Positions 18,680 through 26,605 of a stretch of 64,000 nucleotides of DNA are shown here, one piece after another. The translations under genes and the position numbers were made by a program. How positions within the stretch are numbered: the first letter of the stretch is position 1; every line of letters begins with the position of its first letter. The notes beneath the pieces are model-generated. The model ran no database searches and was not told the origin of the DNA. It was given only the letters and a program-made list of their open reading frames with translations. This DNA is from Gordonia alkanivorans NBRC 16433 (lineage in GTDB: Bacteria; Actinomycetota; Actinomycetes; Mycobacteriales; Mycobacteriaceae), in NCBI RefSeq assembly GCF_000225505.1, contig NZ_BACI01000002.1, positions 143,989 through 207,988 of the forward strand, written 5' to 3'.

Positions 18680-19078
18680 GTGCCACTTTCGGAGCACGAG
18701 CAACGCATGCTCGAACAGATCGAGAGCGCTCTGTACGCGGAAGACCCCAAGTTTGCGTCCAGTGTCAAGCGTCGTCGGCTGGGTAAGTCGAGTGGCCGTC
18801 GTCGCCTACAGGCGGTGGCCATCTTCGTCGTCGGCCTCGTGATGCTCGTCGGCGGTCTCATCGTCAAGATCGACATCGGGGGATTCCCGATCGTCAGCCT
18901 CCTCGGCTTCCTGGTGATGTTCGGCGCCGGTCTCTTCGCCCTCTGGGGTGACGACCTCGCCGACTCCGCGACGTCCGCGCCGCGTGCCGGAGGCAAGAAG
19001 CAGTCCGGGTCCGGCTCCAAGCGCAAGCTGTCGGAGCGGATGGAAGAACGATTCAACCGTCGGTTCGAGCAGGAGTAG
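18680..19078 (+). CDS. DUF3040 family membrane protein (Rv2169c-like)
   Basis: A 132-residue protein with the family hallmark at the N-terminus, MPLSEHEQRMLEQIESAL with YAEDPKFASSV. Two transmembrane helices follow (LQAVAIFVVGLVMLVGGLIV and GFPIVSLLGFLVMFGAGLFAL), then a basic tail SKRKLSERMEERFNRRF. Its function is unknown, but it is conserved immediately upstream of mraZ throughout Mycobacteriales. GTG 18680 is chosen for the family start and the AGGGAGAAGGAGGG ribosome-binding region; the frame opens 14 codons earlier. It is followed by a strong hairpin terminator, so it is transcriptionally separate from mraZ. Confidence 0.85.
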   Translation: MPLSEHEQRMLEQIESALYAEDPKFASSVKRRRLGKSSGRRRLQAVAIFVVGLVMLVGGLIVKIDIGGFPIVSLLGFLVMFGAGLFALWGDDLADSATSAPRAGGKKQSGSGSKRKLSERMEERFNRRFEQE

Positions 19079-19112
19079 ATCCCCGGCCGGCCTGAAGGCC
19101 ACGACTCATCCG

Positions 19113-19145
19113 GAGCCGCGCACCCCAGTGGGTGCGCGGCTCTTT
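19113..19145 (+). terminator. Intrinsic terminator after the DUF3040 gene
   Basis: A 13-bp perfect GC-rich stem (19113-19125 with 19130-19142) closes a CAGT tetraloop and is followed by TTTCGT. The U-tract is short. It separates the HEPN/DUF3040 unit from the mraZ promoter region. Confidence 0.75.
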
Positions 19146-19179
19146 CGTATGCGCGATCCAGCGCGCTCCCGGCCGTGCG

Positions 19180-19250
19180 CCCCACGCGCCCCACCGTCAC
19201 CCACTCCCGGGCCCCACCTTCCCCCACCGGGGGTCCCCACTTTGCCCCAC
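19180..19250 (-). promoter_or_regulatory. Array of seven CCCAC (minus-strand GTGGG) motifs upstream of mraZ
   Basis: CCCAC occurs with its A at 19184, 19193, 19203, 19216, 19226, 19239 and 19249, giving spacings of 9, 10, 13, 10, 13 and 10 nt. Read on the minus strand the units are GTGGG, and the mraZ-proximal pair reads AAAGTGGGG-like. MraZ of other bacteria binds TGGG-type direct repeats with ~10-nt phasing, so this is a candidate MraZ array. Between it and the mraZ-proximal array (19251-19400) I see no gene. Confidence 0.5.
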
Positions 19251-19400
19251 TTATGACGGAACTGCTGGTCGCACGGGTATCGGGCACCTCAGGAAACACG
19301 TCTGCCACACGGCTCCGGGAGGTGTAGACGCGCGTTTGCGCACGGGACACGCACGAAGTTCCACACATTTTGCCCGCTTGAACTGGGGATTTGCTGAACG

Positions 19401-19457
19401 TGGGAGATCGTGTGGGCCTCTGGGGTGGAAAGTGGAGGAAAGTGGGGTACTGTGGCA
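19401..19457 (+). promoter_or_regulatory. mraZ: Candidate MraZ boxes and promoter of mraZ
   Basis: TGG-type motifs with T at 19401, 19413, 19421, 19433, 19443 and 19453 include two AAAGTGG copies (19429-19435 and 19439-19445) exactly 10 nt apart. A -10-like TACTGT at 19448-19453 lies at the end of the array. By analogy with MraZ autoregulation through phased TGGG repeats this is the likely operator of the dcw promoter. Confidence 0.55.
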
Positions 19458-19509
19458 GCACTGGGTGAGGCGATCCGGAGCGCGGAACCCAGGGGCGGGA
19501 GGTGTCGAC

Positions 19510-19950
19510 ATGTCTGTGCGATTCGTCGGCACCTACACGCCCAAATTGGACGACAAAGGGCGACTCACGTTGCCCGCGAAGTTCCGCGATGCACTGGCAG
19601 GAGGGGTAGTGGTCACCAAAGGCCAAGACCACAGCTTGTCGGTGTATCGGACCGAAGAGTTCGATGCGATCGCGGCGAGGATCGTCGAGGCGTCACGCAA
19701 CGACCCTGACCTGCGTGCGTTTCAGAGGACCTTCTTCGCCGGTTCGGAAGAACAGCGACCGGACGGCCAGGGCAGGATCAGCCTGTCCTCCGACCATCGC
19801 ATCTATGCGGGACTGTCCAAGGAGTGCGTGGTGTTCGGCAGCTTCGATCACCTCGAGATCTGGGATTCGGCCGCATGGGACGAGTACCAGACGCAGCACG
19901 AGGAGAACTTCTCGGCAGCCAACTCGGCCGCGTTGAACGCGGTCTTGTAG
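19510..19950 (+). CDS. mraZ: Transcriptional regulator MraZ
   Basis: A 146-residue protein with two tandem SpoVT/AbrB-like DNA-binding repeats. The first is [20 protein letters not shown], with the DxKGR signature; the second is [16 protein letters not shown], with DGQGR. MraZ forms ring oligomers that bind repeated TGGG-type boxes and regulates the dcw cluster, including its own promoter. ATG 19510 follows GGGAGG ten nt upstream. It is the first gene of the division cluster but is separated from rsmH by 244 nt containing a long hairpin, so expression of the rest may be tuned after transcription. Confidence 0.95.
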   Translation: MSVRFVGTYTPKLDDKGRLTLPAKFRDALAGGVVVTKGQDHSLSVYRTEEFDAIAARIVEASRNDPDLRAFQRTFFAGSEEQRPDGQGRISLSSDHRIYAGLSKECVVFGSFDHLEIWDSAAWDEYQTQHEENFSAANSAALNAVL

Positions 19951-19995
19951 CCGAGAGGGGACGGGGCTGAGCGGTACTCGGGCTTCGGGTGGCAC

Positions 19996-20063
19996 GAGGC
20001 CCCGATCCGGTCCGACCCTGGCGTACTTCCCCAACGCCAGGTACGGAATCGGATCGGGACCTC
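19996..20063 (+). other. Long imperfect hairpin between mraZ and rsmH
   Basis: The arms 19996-20023 and 20035-20063 pair over about 24 positions, in blocks GAGG, CCCGATCCG, TCCG and CCTGGCG with their complements, around an 11-nt loop. There is no U-tract, so it is more likely an RNA-processing or attenuation structure than a terminator. Confidence 0.7.
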
Positions 20064-20194
20064 GCTCCATCCGGGGCGCGGCCCGACGGTGATCCGCCGT
20101 CCCGCCCGCGACATGACACTCCTCCGACAAGTCCTTCGCACCGAAACGCCGACTCTGCCGACCGACATGGCCGACACGCCGATGGGGGCCCTCC

Positions 20195-21181
20195 GTGGAT
20201 GACACTGGTGACGACACTCGCCGCTCGGGCGAGTTCGGCCACATCCCGGTCATGGGCCGGCGGATCGTCGAATTGCTCACCCCGGCACTGGAATCAGAAG
20301 ACCGGCGGGTGTTCCTGGATGCGACGCTCGGCGCCGGTGGGCACAGCGAACTCATCCTGAACACATTCCCCAACGTGCACCTCGTCGGCATCGACCGCGA
20401 CGCCTCCGCCCTGGACATCGCGCGACGCAGGCTCGCGCCGCACGCGGACCGGATATCCCTGCACCAGGCCACCTTCCACGAGATCGCCGACGTCCTCGAC
20501 GACGCCGGTGAGGAATCCATCGACGCCGCGCTGTTCGACCTCGGCGTCTCGTCGATGCAGCTCGACCAGGCCGGCCGGGGATTCGCCTACTCGGTCGACG
20601 CGCCCCTGGACATGCGGATGAACTCCGACGACCCCCTCACCGCGGCGGACGTCCTCAACACCTACGGTCACGGCGAGTTGGCCCGTGTGCTCTCCGAATA
20701 CGGGGAGGAGCGCTTCGCCGGCAAGATCGCCTCGGCGGTCCTGCGTGAGCGCGAGAAAGAACCCTTCACGACGAGTGCGCGCCTCGTCGAACTGCTCTAC
20801 GCCACCATCCCGGCGGCGACACGGCGTACCGGCGGCCACCCGGCCAAGCGAACATTCCAGGCCCTGCGTATCGAGGTCAACCACGAACTCGACGTCCTCC
20901 GTGAGGCGTTGCCGACCGCGCTGTCGGTGCTCACGGTCGGCGGTCGTGTCGCGGTGATGAGCTACCAGTCGCTCGAGGACCGGATCGTCAAGCGGGAGTT
21001 CGCAGCTCGTACGACCTCGACCTCCCCGCCCGGCCTGCCCGTCGAGTTGCCGGGCACCGCCGCGGAGTTCCGCCTCGTGACCCGTGGCGCCGAGCGTCCC
21101 GACGACGAGGAACTGTCCATCAATCCGCGATCGGCACCGGTGCGAGTCCGGGCGGTCGAACGAGTCGAGAAGAAGGGCTGA
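20195..21181 (+). CDS. rsmH: 16S rRNA (cytosine1402-N4)-methyltransferase RsmH
   Basis: A 328-residue SAM-dependent methyltransferase (MraW) acting on the ribosomal P site. It has HIPVM at the start of the core, the SAM loop [42 protein letters not shown] with the catalytic region, [24 protein letters not shown], and [14 protein letters not shown] near the end; all family blocks are present. The GTG at 20195 starts the only frame that continues into the core. It is conserved as the second gene of the dcw cluster and lies 2 nt before ftsL. Confidence 0.95.
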   Translation: MDDTGDDTRRSGEFGHIPVMGRRIVELLTPALESEDRRVFLDATLGAGGHSELILNTFPNVHLVGIDRDASALDIARRRLAPHADRISLHQATFHEIADVLDDAGEESIDAALFDLGVSSMQLDQAGRGFAYSVDAPLDMRMNSDDPLTAADVLNTYGHGELARVLSEYGEERFAGKIASAVLREREKEPFTTSARLVELLYATIPAATRRTGGHPAKRTFQALRIEVNHELDVLREALPTALSVLTVGGRVAVMSYQSLEDRIVKREFAARTTSTSPPGLPVELPGTAAEFRLVTRGAERPDDEELSINPRSAPVRVRAVERVEKKG

Positions 21182-21183
21182 TC

Positions 21184-22092
21184 ATGACGATCCTGCACGA
21201 CGCCCCTCGTCGTCCCGGCTCCGGCCGTTCCGACGACAAGCGTTCCGGCACAGCCCGTTCCGGAGCAACCCGCTCCGACGCCGGGCGGTCGGATGCCGAG
21301 CGTGACAGTCGGCGGTCGCGGCGTGCACGCATCGAATCCGAACGCGCGACCCGTTCGCGGGCTGCCCAACGCGCGCTGGACCGGCGCCACAAGCGCATGG
21401 CCACCGGTGCGAGCGCACCACGCGCGGCCCGCGGCGGGTTGTCGATGTCCGGTGTCTCGCTCCGGGAACGGTTGCAGCACACACCTTTCGTGGTCCCGGT
21501 CATCGCGCTGCTGGTCCTGGGCCTCGGTCTGAGCCTGTGGCTGTCGACCAAGTCGGCCCAGGACTCCTACAAGCTCGGCATCGAGCGGACGGAGAACCAG
21601 TCGCTCATCGACCAGCGCGACGCGCTCAAGCGGACCTACGAATCCGGCAACTCGGCGCCGGAACTGTCCCGTGAGGCAACTCGTCTGGGCATGATCCCGT
21701 CGGACAATCCGGCACGGATGATCGTCGACGACCCGCGCCGGCCCCGAATCGTCGGGAAACCCGCACCGGCATCGGGGAAGCCGATGGCCGACCTCAACCC
21801 CGAACTGAAACCCGACCCCACCGAGACCATCGACCCGCGCAAGGTGGACGATTCGATCGGGCTGGGCGGTGGCGCCGCCGGTGCCCCCGACCAGCCGGCC
21901 GAGCAGACCCCGGGCCAGCAGGCCCCGGCCCCCTCGGCCCCGGGACAGTCCGCGCCGTCTCCGCAACCCGTTCCGGCTCAACCCGATCCGGCCCCCGGGC
22001 AGGGGGAGGGTTCGTCGGCGCCGACCGAGTCGGGGTCCACACCCCAGCCCTCGACCCCGGTCCCGGCGCCGAATGTCGTGCCCCGGACGTGA
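21184..22092 (+). CDS. ftsL: FtsL-like cell-division membrane protein
   Basis: A 302-residue bitopic protein in the ftsL position. The cytoplasmic N-terminus (1-~98) is very Arg/Ser-rich with repeats of RSxxxRSG type. One transmembrane helix follows at ~101-122 (FVVPVIALLVLGLGLSLWLS), then a coiled-coil-like segment (SYKLGIERTENQSLIDQRDALKR is typical of FtsL/DivIC) and a long Pro/Gln-rich C-terminal tail (~190-302). FtsL bridges FtsQ, FtsB and FtsW/FtsI at the septum. It is much longer than E. coli FtsL (~120), as usual in actinobacteria. ATG 21184 lies just after the rsmH stop. Confidence 0.85.
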   Translation: MTILHDAPRRPGSGRSDDKRSGTARSGATRSDAGRSDAERDSRRSRRARIESERATRSRAAQRALDRRHKRMATGASAPRAARGGLSMSGVSLRERLQHTPFVVPVIALLVLGLGLSLWLSTKSAQDSYKLGIERTENQSLIDQRDALKRTYESGNSAPELSREATRLGMIPSDNPARMIVDDPRRPRIVGKPAPASGKPMADLNPELKPDPTETIDPRKVDDSIGLGGGAAGAPDQPAEQTPGQQAPAPSAPGQSAPSPQPVPAQPDPAPGQGEGSSAPTESGSTPQPSTPVPAPNVVPRT

Positions 22093-22195
22093 GGTGCCCG
22101 CGGGTCGTGGGGACTGTCACAGTGCGCCCACCGATCTGCAACCCGCCGACGCCAAATCCCTGTCACGACCTTGAAGCGGTGAACAATTGACGACC

Positions 22196-24130
22196 ATGAC
22201 ACGTGCGACCTTCGAGCGACTCGGCCACGCGCCGTCTCGCCCGGGACGTCGCCCGGGCCAGGGATCCCGCGCGACCGCAGGCGGCCCGGGTGGCCGCGGA
22301 CCGGGTAAGGGCGGCCCGCGGAACAGCGGGGGACTGCACAGCTTCGGTTTCCGGACCAAGGTGTTCGGTGTCGTCGTGCTGCTCGTGGTCCTCGCGGTCG
22401 CGGGGAGGATGATCGTCGTCCACACCATCCAGGCCGGGTCCATCTCGGCCGAGGCCGCCCAGCAGCGCGAGTACACCCAGGTCCTGACGGCCAAGCGTGG
22501 TTCCATCCTCGACCGCAACGGTCGCCCGCTGGCCTACACCGACGAAGCCCGGTCACTGACGTTCCTGCCCAAGGCGGTTCGCAAGTCGATCGACGAGGAG
22601 CACCGCAAGAACGACGAACTGCCCGGCGTCGACGAGCGGCTCAAGGAGATCGCCAAGGGTGTGTCGGTCGCACTCGGCGGCTCGATCAGCGAAGAAGACC
22701 TCCTCGAGAAGATCACCGGTGACGAACCCTTCGTGTACCTCGCCCGGGCGGTCAGCCCCGACGTCGCCAAGCGCATCACCGAGGAGTTCCCCGAGGTCGG
22801 CGCCGACCCGGAGAGCATCCGGCTCTATCCCGGTGGTTCGCTGGCGGCCAACGTCATCGGCGACGTCAACTACGACGGCAACGGTCTCATCGGTCTGGAG
22901 GCCTCGCTCGACGCGATCCTGTCCGGTACCGACGGTTCCCGTACCTACGACCGCGGATCGGACGGCGCGATCATCCCGGGCAGCACCCGCAACGTGCACC
23001 CGGCGATCAACGGTTCCACCGTCCGCCTGACCCTCGACTCCGACACCCAGTGGTTCGTCCAGAGCCAGGTCATGAAGGCCAAACAGGCATCCGGCGCGCG
23101 GGGCGCCTCGGCCGTGGTACTCGACGCCAGGACCGGCGAGGTACTGGCGATGGCGAACGACGGCACCTTCAACGCCTCGCTCCCACTGTCGGATCAGCCG
23201 AAGGCCGAGCTCGGCAATCCGTCGGTCACCTCACCGTTCGAGCCCGGCTCGGTCAACAAGCTCGTCGCGGCGTCCGCCGCCATCGAATACGGCCTCACCC
23301 GGCCGGACACGGTCCACCGGGTGCCCGGCAGCATCCAGATGTCCGGCGTCACCGTCCGCGACGCCTGGGAGCACGGCGTCGAGCCGTACACGACCACCGG
23401 CATCTTCGGTAAGTCGTCGAACGTGGGCACGCTGATGCTCGCCAAGCGCATCGGCGAGGAACGCTTCGCCGACATGCTCAAGCGTTTCGGGCTCGGCCAG
23501 CGCACCGGCGTCGGACTCCCGGCCGAGAGTGCCGGCGAGGTGCCGGCACTGAGCCAGTGGTCGGGCGGTTCATTCGCCAACCTGCCCATCGGACAGGGTC
23601 TTTCGATGACGCTGCTGCAGATGACCGCGATGTACCAGGCGATCGCCAACGACGGTCTGCGCATCCCGCCGCGCATCCTCGCCGGCGAGGAGCGCGACGG
23701 CAGCACCCCGGAGGGACGCGCTCGTCCCGAACCGGTCCGCGTCGTCAGCGAGGAGACCGCCCGGACGGTCCGCGACATGTTCCGGTCGGTGGTGCAGGAC
23801 GATCCGATGGGCGTGCAGATGGGTACCGGCACCAAGGCCGCCGTCAGCGGCTACCAGGTCTCCGGAAAGACGGGTACCGCCCAGCAGGTCGACCCGTCGT
23901 GTGGCTGCTACTCGAACTCGCGCTACAACATCACCTTCGCCGGGATCGCCCCGGCCGACGCGCCGCGCTACGTCATCGGGATCATGCTCGATAACCCACG
24001 TCGCAGCTCCGACGGCACCGGAGGCCAGTCCGCCGGACCGCTCTTCTCGACCATCGCGTCGTGGATGCTGCAGCGCGCCCAGGTCCCGCTGTCCCCGCCG
24101 ACGCCGAGGTTGACCCTCACCGCGAACTGA
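22196..24130 (+). CDS. ftsI: Septal peptidoglycan transpeptidase FtsI (PBP3/PbpB)
   Basis: A 644-residue class B penicillin-binding protein that cross-links septal peptidoglycan. A ~45-residue Gly/Arg/Pro-rich cytoplasmic tail precedes one transmembrane helix (VFGVVVLLVVLAVAGRMIVV). The PBP dimerisation domain begins at RGSILDRNGRPLA. The transpeptidase domain has the active-site SVNK (Ser352, Lys355), SSN (407-409) and KTGT (Lys558). ATG 22196 is preferred; TTG 22187 is in frame. The two cysteines in DPSCGCYSNSRYN just after KTGT are a local peculiarity I cannot interpret. Confidence 0.95.
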   Translation: MTRATFERLGHAPSRPGRRPGQGSRATAGGPGGRGPGKGGPRNSGGLHSFGFRTKVFGVVVLLVVLAVAGRMIVVHTIQAGSISAEAAQQREYTQVLTAKRGSILDRNGRPLAYTDEARSLTFLPKAVRKSIDEEHRKNDELPGVDERLKEIAKGVSVALGGSISEEDLLEKITGDEPFVYLARAVSPDVAKRITEEFPEVGADPESIRLYPGGSLAANVIGDVNYDGNGLIGLEASLDAILSGTDGSRTYDRGSDGAIIPGSTRNVHPAINGSTVRLTLDSDTQWFVQSQVMKAKQASGARGASAVVLDARTGEVLAMANDGTFNASLPLSDQPKAELGNPSVTSPFEPGSVNKLVAASAAIEYGLTRPDTVHRVPGSIQMSGVTVRDAWEHGVEPYTTTGIFGKSSNVGTLMLAKRIGEERFADMLKRFGLGQRTGVGLPAESAGEVPALSQWSGGSFANLPIGQGLSMTLLQMTAMYQAIANDGLRIPPRILAGEERDGSTPEGRARPEPVRVVSEETARTVRDMFRSVVQDDPMGVQMGTGTKAAVSGYQVSGKTGTAQQVDPSCGCYSNSRYNITFAGIAPADAPRYVIGIMLDNPRRSSDGTGGQSAGPLFSTIASWMLQRAQVPLSPPTPRLTLTAN

Positions 24131-24187
24131 TCACGACCGGAGGGGTCGGCGCACCGCATCCCGGACGCCGATCCCGGGGTCGGTATC

Positions 24188-24304
24188 GTGAGTGCAATTC
24201 TGCGCCGAACACGAACCCAGGCCCCGGTAACCAGACCGCAGGTATCCAGACCACCAGCACCACCAGCACACCGACCGAGAACACCCGAGGAGGCGAACAC
24301 ATGA
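24188..24304 (+). other. Possible 38-codon leader ORF before murE
   Basis: A GTG at 24188 opens a Pro/Arg-rich frame that ends with TGA overlapping the murE ATG (ATGA). The rest of the 170-nt ftsI-murE gap has no other candidate. It lacks a clear ribosome-binding site and may be chance. Confidence 0.2.
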
Positions 24305-25986
24305 CGTCTCGTGGTTCCTCGCACAAGGGATCGGCCGGCAGGCGCAAGGGCAGGAAGGTCGCCGGTCGTCCGCGCGAGATCGCGCCGACGTCCGTGACGG
24401 TCCTGTCGACGGCCACCGGCGCCCGGCTCGACCTCGTCGGCGGCGCCGATCGCGACACCAGCGTCCAGGGCGTGACCCTGCGTGCCCAGGACGTACAGCC
24501 CGGCGATCTGTTCGCGGCCCTGCCCGGTGCGGCCACCCACGGTGCGCGGTTCGCCGACCAGGCGGTCGCCGCCGGGGCGACCGCGATCCTGACCGATCCG
24601 GCCGGCCGCGCCGAACTCAGCCGCGTCCTGCCGCCCGAGACCGCCGTCGCGGTCCTCATCCACCCCGCCCCGCGGACCGTGCTGGGCAGCGTCAGTGCCC
24701 GTGTCTACGGCAACCCTTCGCAGCGGCTGAAGCTGATCGGGATCACCGGCACGTCGGGCAAGACCACGACGTCGTATCTCGTCGAGGCCGCCCTGCTCGC
24801 CGCCGGGCACTCGGTGGGGCTCATCGGAACCGTCGAGACCCGCGTCAACGGCGTCGCGCAGCCGAGCTCGCTGACGACACCGGAGGCCCCGACCCTGCAG
24901 GCGCTGCTGGCGTCGATGCTCGAGGACGGCGTCGACGTCGTCGTCATGGAGGTGTCCAGCCACGCGCTGTCGCTGGGGCGCGTCGACGGCGCGCACTTCG
25001 CTATCGGTGCCTTCACGAACCTCTCGCAGGACCATCTGGACTTCCACCAGACGATGCGCGCCTACTTCGACGCCAAAGCGCAGCTGTTCGTGCCGTCGTC
25101 GCCGAACCACGCGGTACGCGCCGTGGTGTGCGTCGACGACGAGTGGGGGCAGCGGATGGCCGATCTCGCCCGCCGGCCCGGCGAGGCGGCGCACCTGCAG
25201 CCGGTGACGGTGTCGACCGGTCCGACGCCCGCACACTGGCACGCGGGACCGTCGGATCTCACCGGCGAAGGCACCTCCCACACGCCGATCACCGAACCCG
25301 ACGGCGACCACGTCCTCGTCATGCCTCTCCCGGGCCGCTACAACGTGGCCAACGGCCTGCTGGCGGTCGCCGTGGCCCATGCCGCGGGTGTGCCGATCTC
25401 CACCGCACTCGACGCGGTCGCGTCGGTGAGCGTGCCGGGACGTCTGCAGCGGGTCGATCGCGGACAGCCGTTCCTCGCGCTGGTCGACTACGCCCACAAA
25501 CCCGGTGCCGTCGAGGCCGTGCTCGCGACCCTGCGCGGGCAGCTCGGCGAGGGACCCGGCCGCGTGGCCATCGTGGTCGGTGCCGGCGGCGACCGTGATG
25601 CCGGCAAGCGTCCGCTGATGGGGGAGGCCGCCGCACGCGGTGCCGAACTCGTCATCGTCACCGACGACAACCCGAGGTCGGAGGAACCGGCCGCCATCCG
25701 GTCCGAGGTTCTCGCCGGCGCCCGCGGCGTCGACGCCGCCGAACGCCCGGCAGGTGCCGAGCCGGTGCGCGAGGTCGGGGACCGCGCGGCCGCGATCGCC
25801 GAGGCCGTCGCGTGGGCGCGGCCCGGCGACATCGTGCTGGTCGCGGGCAAGGGACATGAGGCCGGGCAGGAGATCAACGGCGTGAAGCATCCGTTCGACG
25901 ACCGTGACGTCGTCGCACAAGCGCTGGAGTCGTCGACCCCACGGAGCGCATCCACCGATTCGGTGGCCGCGGAGGGTGATCGATGA
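24301..25986 (+). CDS. murE: UDP-MurNAc-L-Ala-D-Glu:meso-diaminopimelate ligase MurE
   Basis: A 561-residue Mur ligase adding meso-diaminopimelate to the muramyl dipeptide. A ~35-residue basic extension precedes the UDP-binding domain (DLFAALPGAATHGARF). The central ATPase has the P-loop GTSGKTT (150-156) and MEVSSHAL. The C-terminal domain has DYAHKPGAVE and the diaminopimelate signature DNPR (456-459). ATG 24301 has GAGGAGG seven nt upstream. Its TGA overlaps the next gene's ATG (ATGA). Confidence 0.95.
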   Translation: MTSRGSSHKGSAGRRKGRKVAGRPREIAPTSVTVLSTATGARLDLVGGADRDTSVQGVTLRAQDVQPGDLFAALPGAATHGARFADQAVAAGATAILTDPAGRAELSRVLPPETAVAVLIHPAPRTVLGSVSARVYGNPSQRLKLIGITGTSGKTTTSYLVEAALLAAGHSVGLIGTVETRVNGVAQPSSLTTPEAPTLQALLASMLEDGVDVVVMEVSSHALSLGRVDGAHFAIGAFTNLSQDHLDFHQTMRAYFDAKAQLFVPSSPNHAVRAVVCVDDEWGQRMADLARRPGEAAHLQPVTVSTGPTPAHWHAGPSDLTGEGTSHTPITEPDGDHVLVMPLPGRYNVANGLLAVAVAHAAGVPISTALDAVASVSVPGRLQRVDRGQPFLALVDYAHKPGAVEAVLATLRGQLGEGPGRVAIVVGAGGDRDAGKRPLMGEAAARGAELVIVTDDNPRSEEPAAIRSEVLAGARGVDAAERPAGAEPVREVGDRAAAIAEAVAWARPGDIVLVAGKGHEAGQEINGVKHPFDDRDVVAQALESSTPRSASTDSVAAEGDR

Positions 25987-26507
25987 CCGGACCGTTCGTC
26001 ACGGTGATCCGCGGGGATGCGCCGGTGACGGTCGACGACGCACGTCTGCTCATCCGCCGACTCGCCGAGCACGCCGGAGCGATGCGTGGCAGCGCCGCGG
26101 TGGATCGGCCGCGGACCTGGGCCATCTTCGCCGAGGTCGCCACCCCCGAGGGGACGCCGGAGAACCAGCGTGTCGTCGAACACGATCTCCTCGGACGTCT
26201 GGCCGTCCGGTTGGCCGTCGACAAGACTCTCTGCGTGGGCGACTCCAGATCTGTCCACGCCCTGCACCAGGGCGCCGTCATGGAGGGGTCGTGGGGCGAC
26301 GAGGCGCGCATCGTCGACTCGGTCGAAGCCGCCGCGGCACTCGTCGACACCGACCCGGACTGGCGGCCCGCCGCCGGCGATGTCATCCTCCTCGCGGCCG
26401 CGAGCGCCGACCTCGACTCGGTGGTCACGACGTGGGGTGCGGGCTGCGGCTGGCAGATCCGCGAGGAGACGGACGCCGGTCCCGGCGACGAGGGGACCGC
26501 ATCATGA
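25983..26507 (+). CDS. Orphan MurF C-terminal-domain protein in the murF slot
   Basis: A 174-residue protein where full-length MurF (~500 residues) is expected. It aligns by eye with only the third (C-terminal) Mur-ligase domain of Mur[21 protein letters not shown] then [16 protein letters not shown] and [17 protein letters not shown] correspond to EHDRIGRLAVRLDV, AMHHGAVLEGSWG and GDVVLVKAS of M. tuberculosis MurF. The UDP-binding and ATPase domains are absent, the DAYNANP motif is replaced ([10 protein letters not shown]), and the lysine of the KxS block is lost, so it cannot be a ligase. The ORF is intact and linked by ATGA to murE and to the ORF that follows, which argues for an evolved truncation rather than a decaying gene. 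Full-length murF must lie elsewhere. Confidence 0.75.
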   Translation: MTGPFVTVIRGDAPVTVDDARLLIRRLAEHAGAMRGSAAVDRPRTWAIFAEVATPEGTPENQRVVEHDLLGRLAVRLAVDKTLCVGDSRSVHALHQGAVMEGSWGDEARIVDSVEAAAALVDTDPDWRPAAGDVILLAAASADLDSVVTTWGAGCGWQIREETDAGPGDEGTAS

Positions 26508-26605
26508 GGGCGCGCGGCGAGGCGCGCCGGCCGAGAACACCGAACAGAGTCGGAGACAACAGCGTGGCGGGGAACGGACGAGCGAACACGAGGACAGCAC
26601 GATGA
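26504..26605 (+). CDS. Small 33-codon ORF bridging the MurF-domain gene and mraY
   Basis: ATG 26504 overlaps the preceding stop (ATGA) and its own TGA overlaps the mraY start (ATGA at 26602). The Arg-rich product begins [18 protein letters not shown]. No homologue is recognised. Overlaps at both ends suggest translational coupling across the 94-nt gap rather than a defined peptide function, but a real microprotein is possible. Confidence 0.35.
   Translation: MRARGEARRPRTPNRVGDNSVAGNGRANTRTAR

Noticed and set aside
23968..25920. 650-codon antisense frame across ftsI-murE
   Set aside because: Shadow of well-supported dcw genes; composition only.
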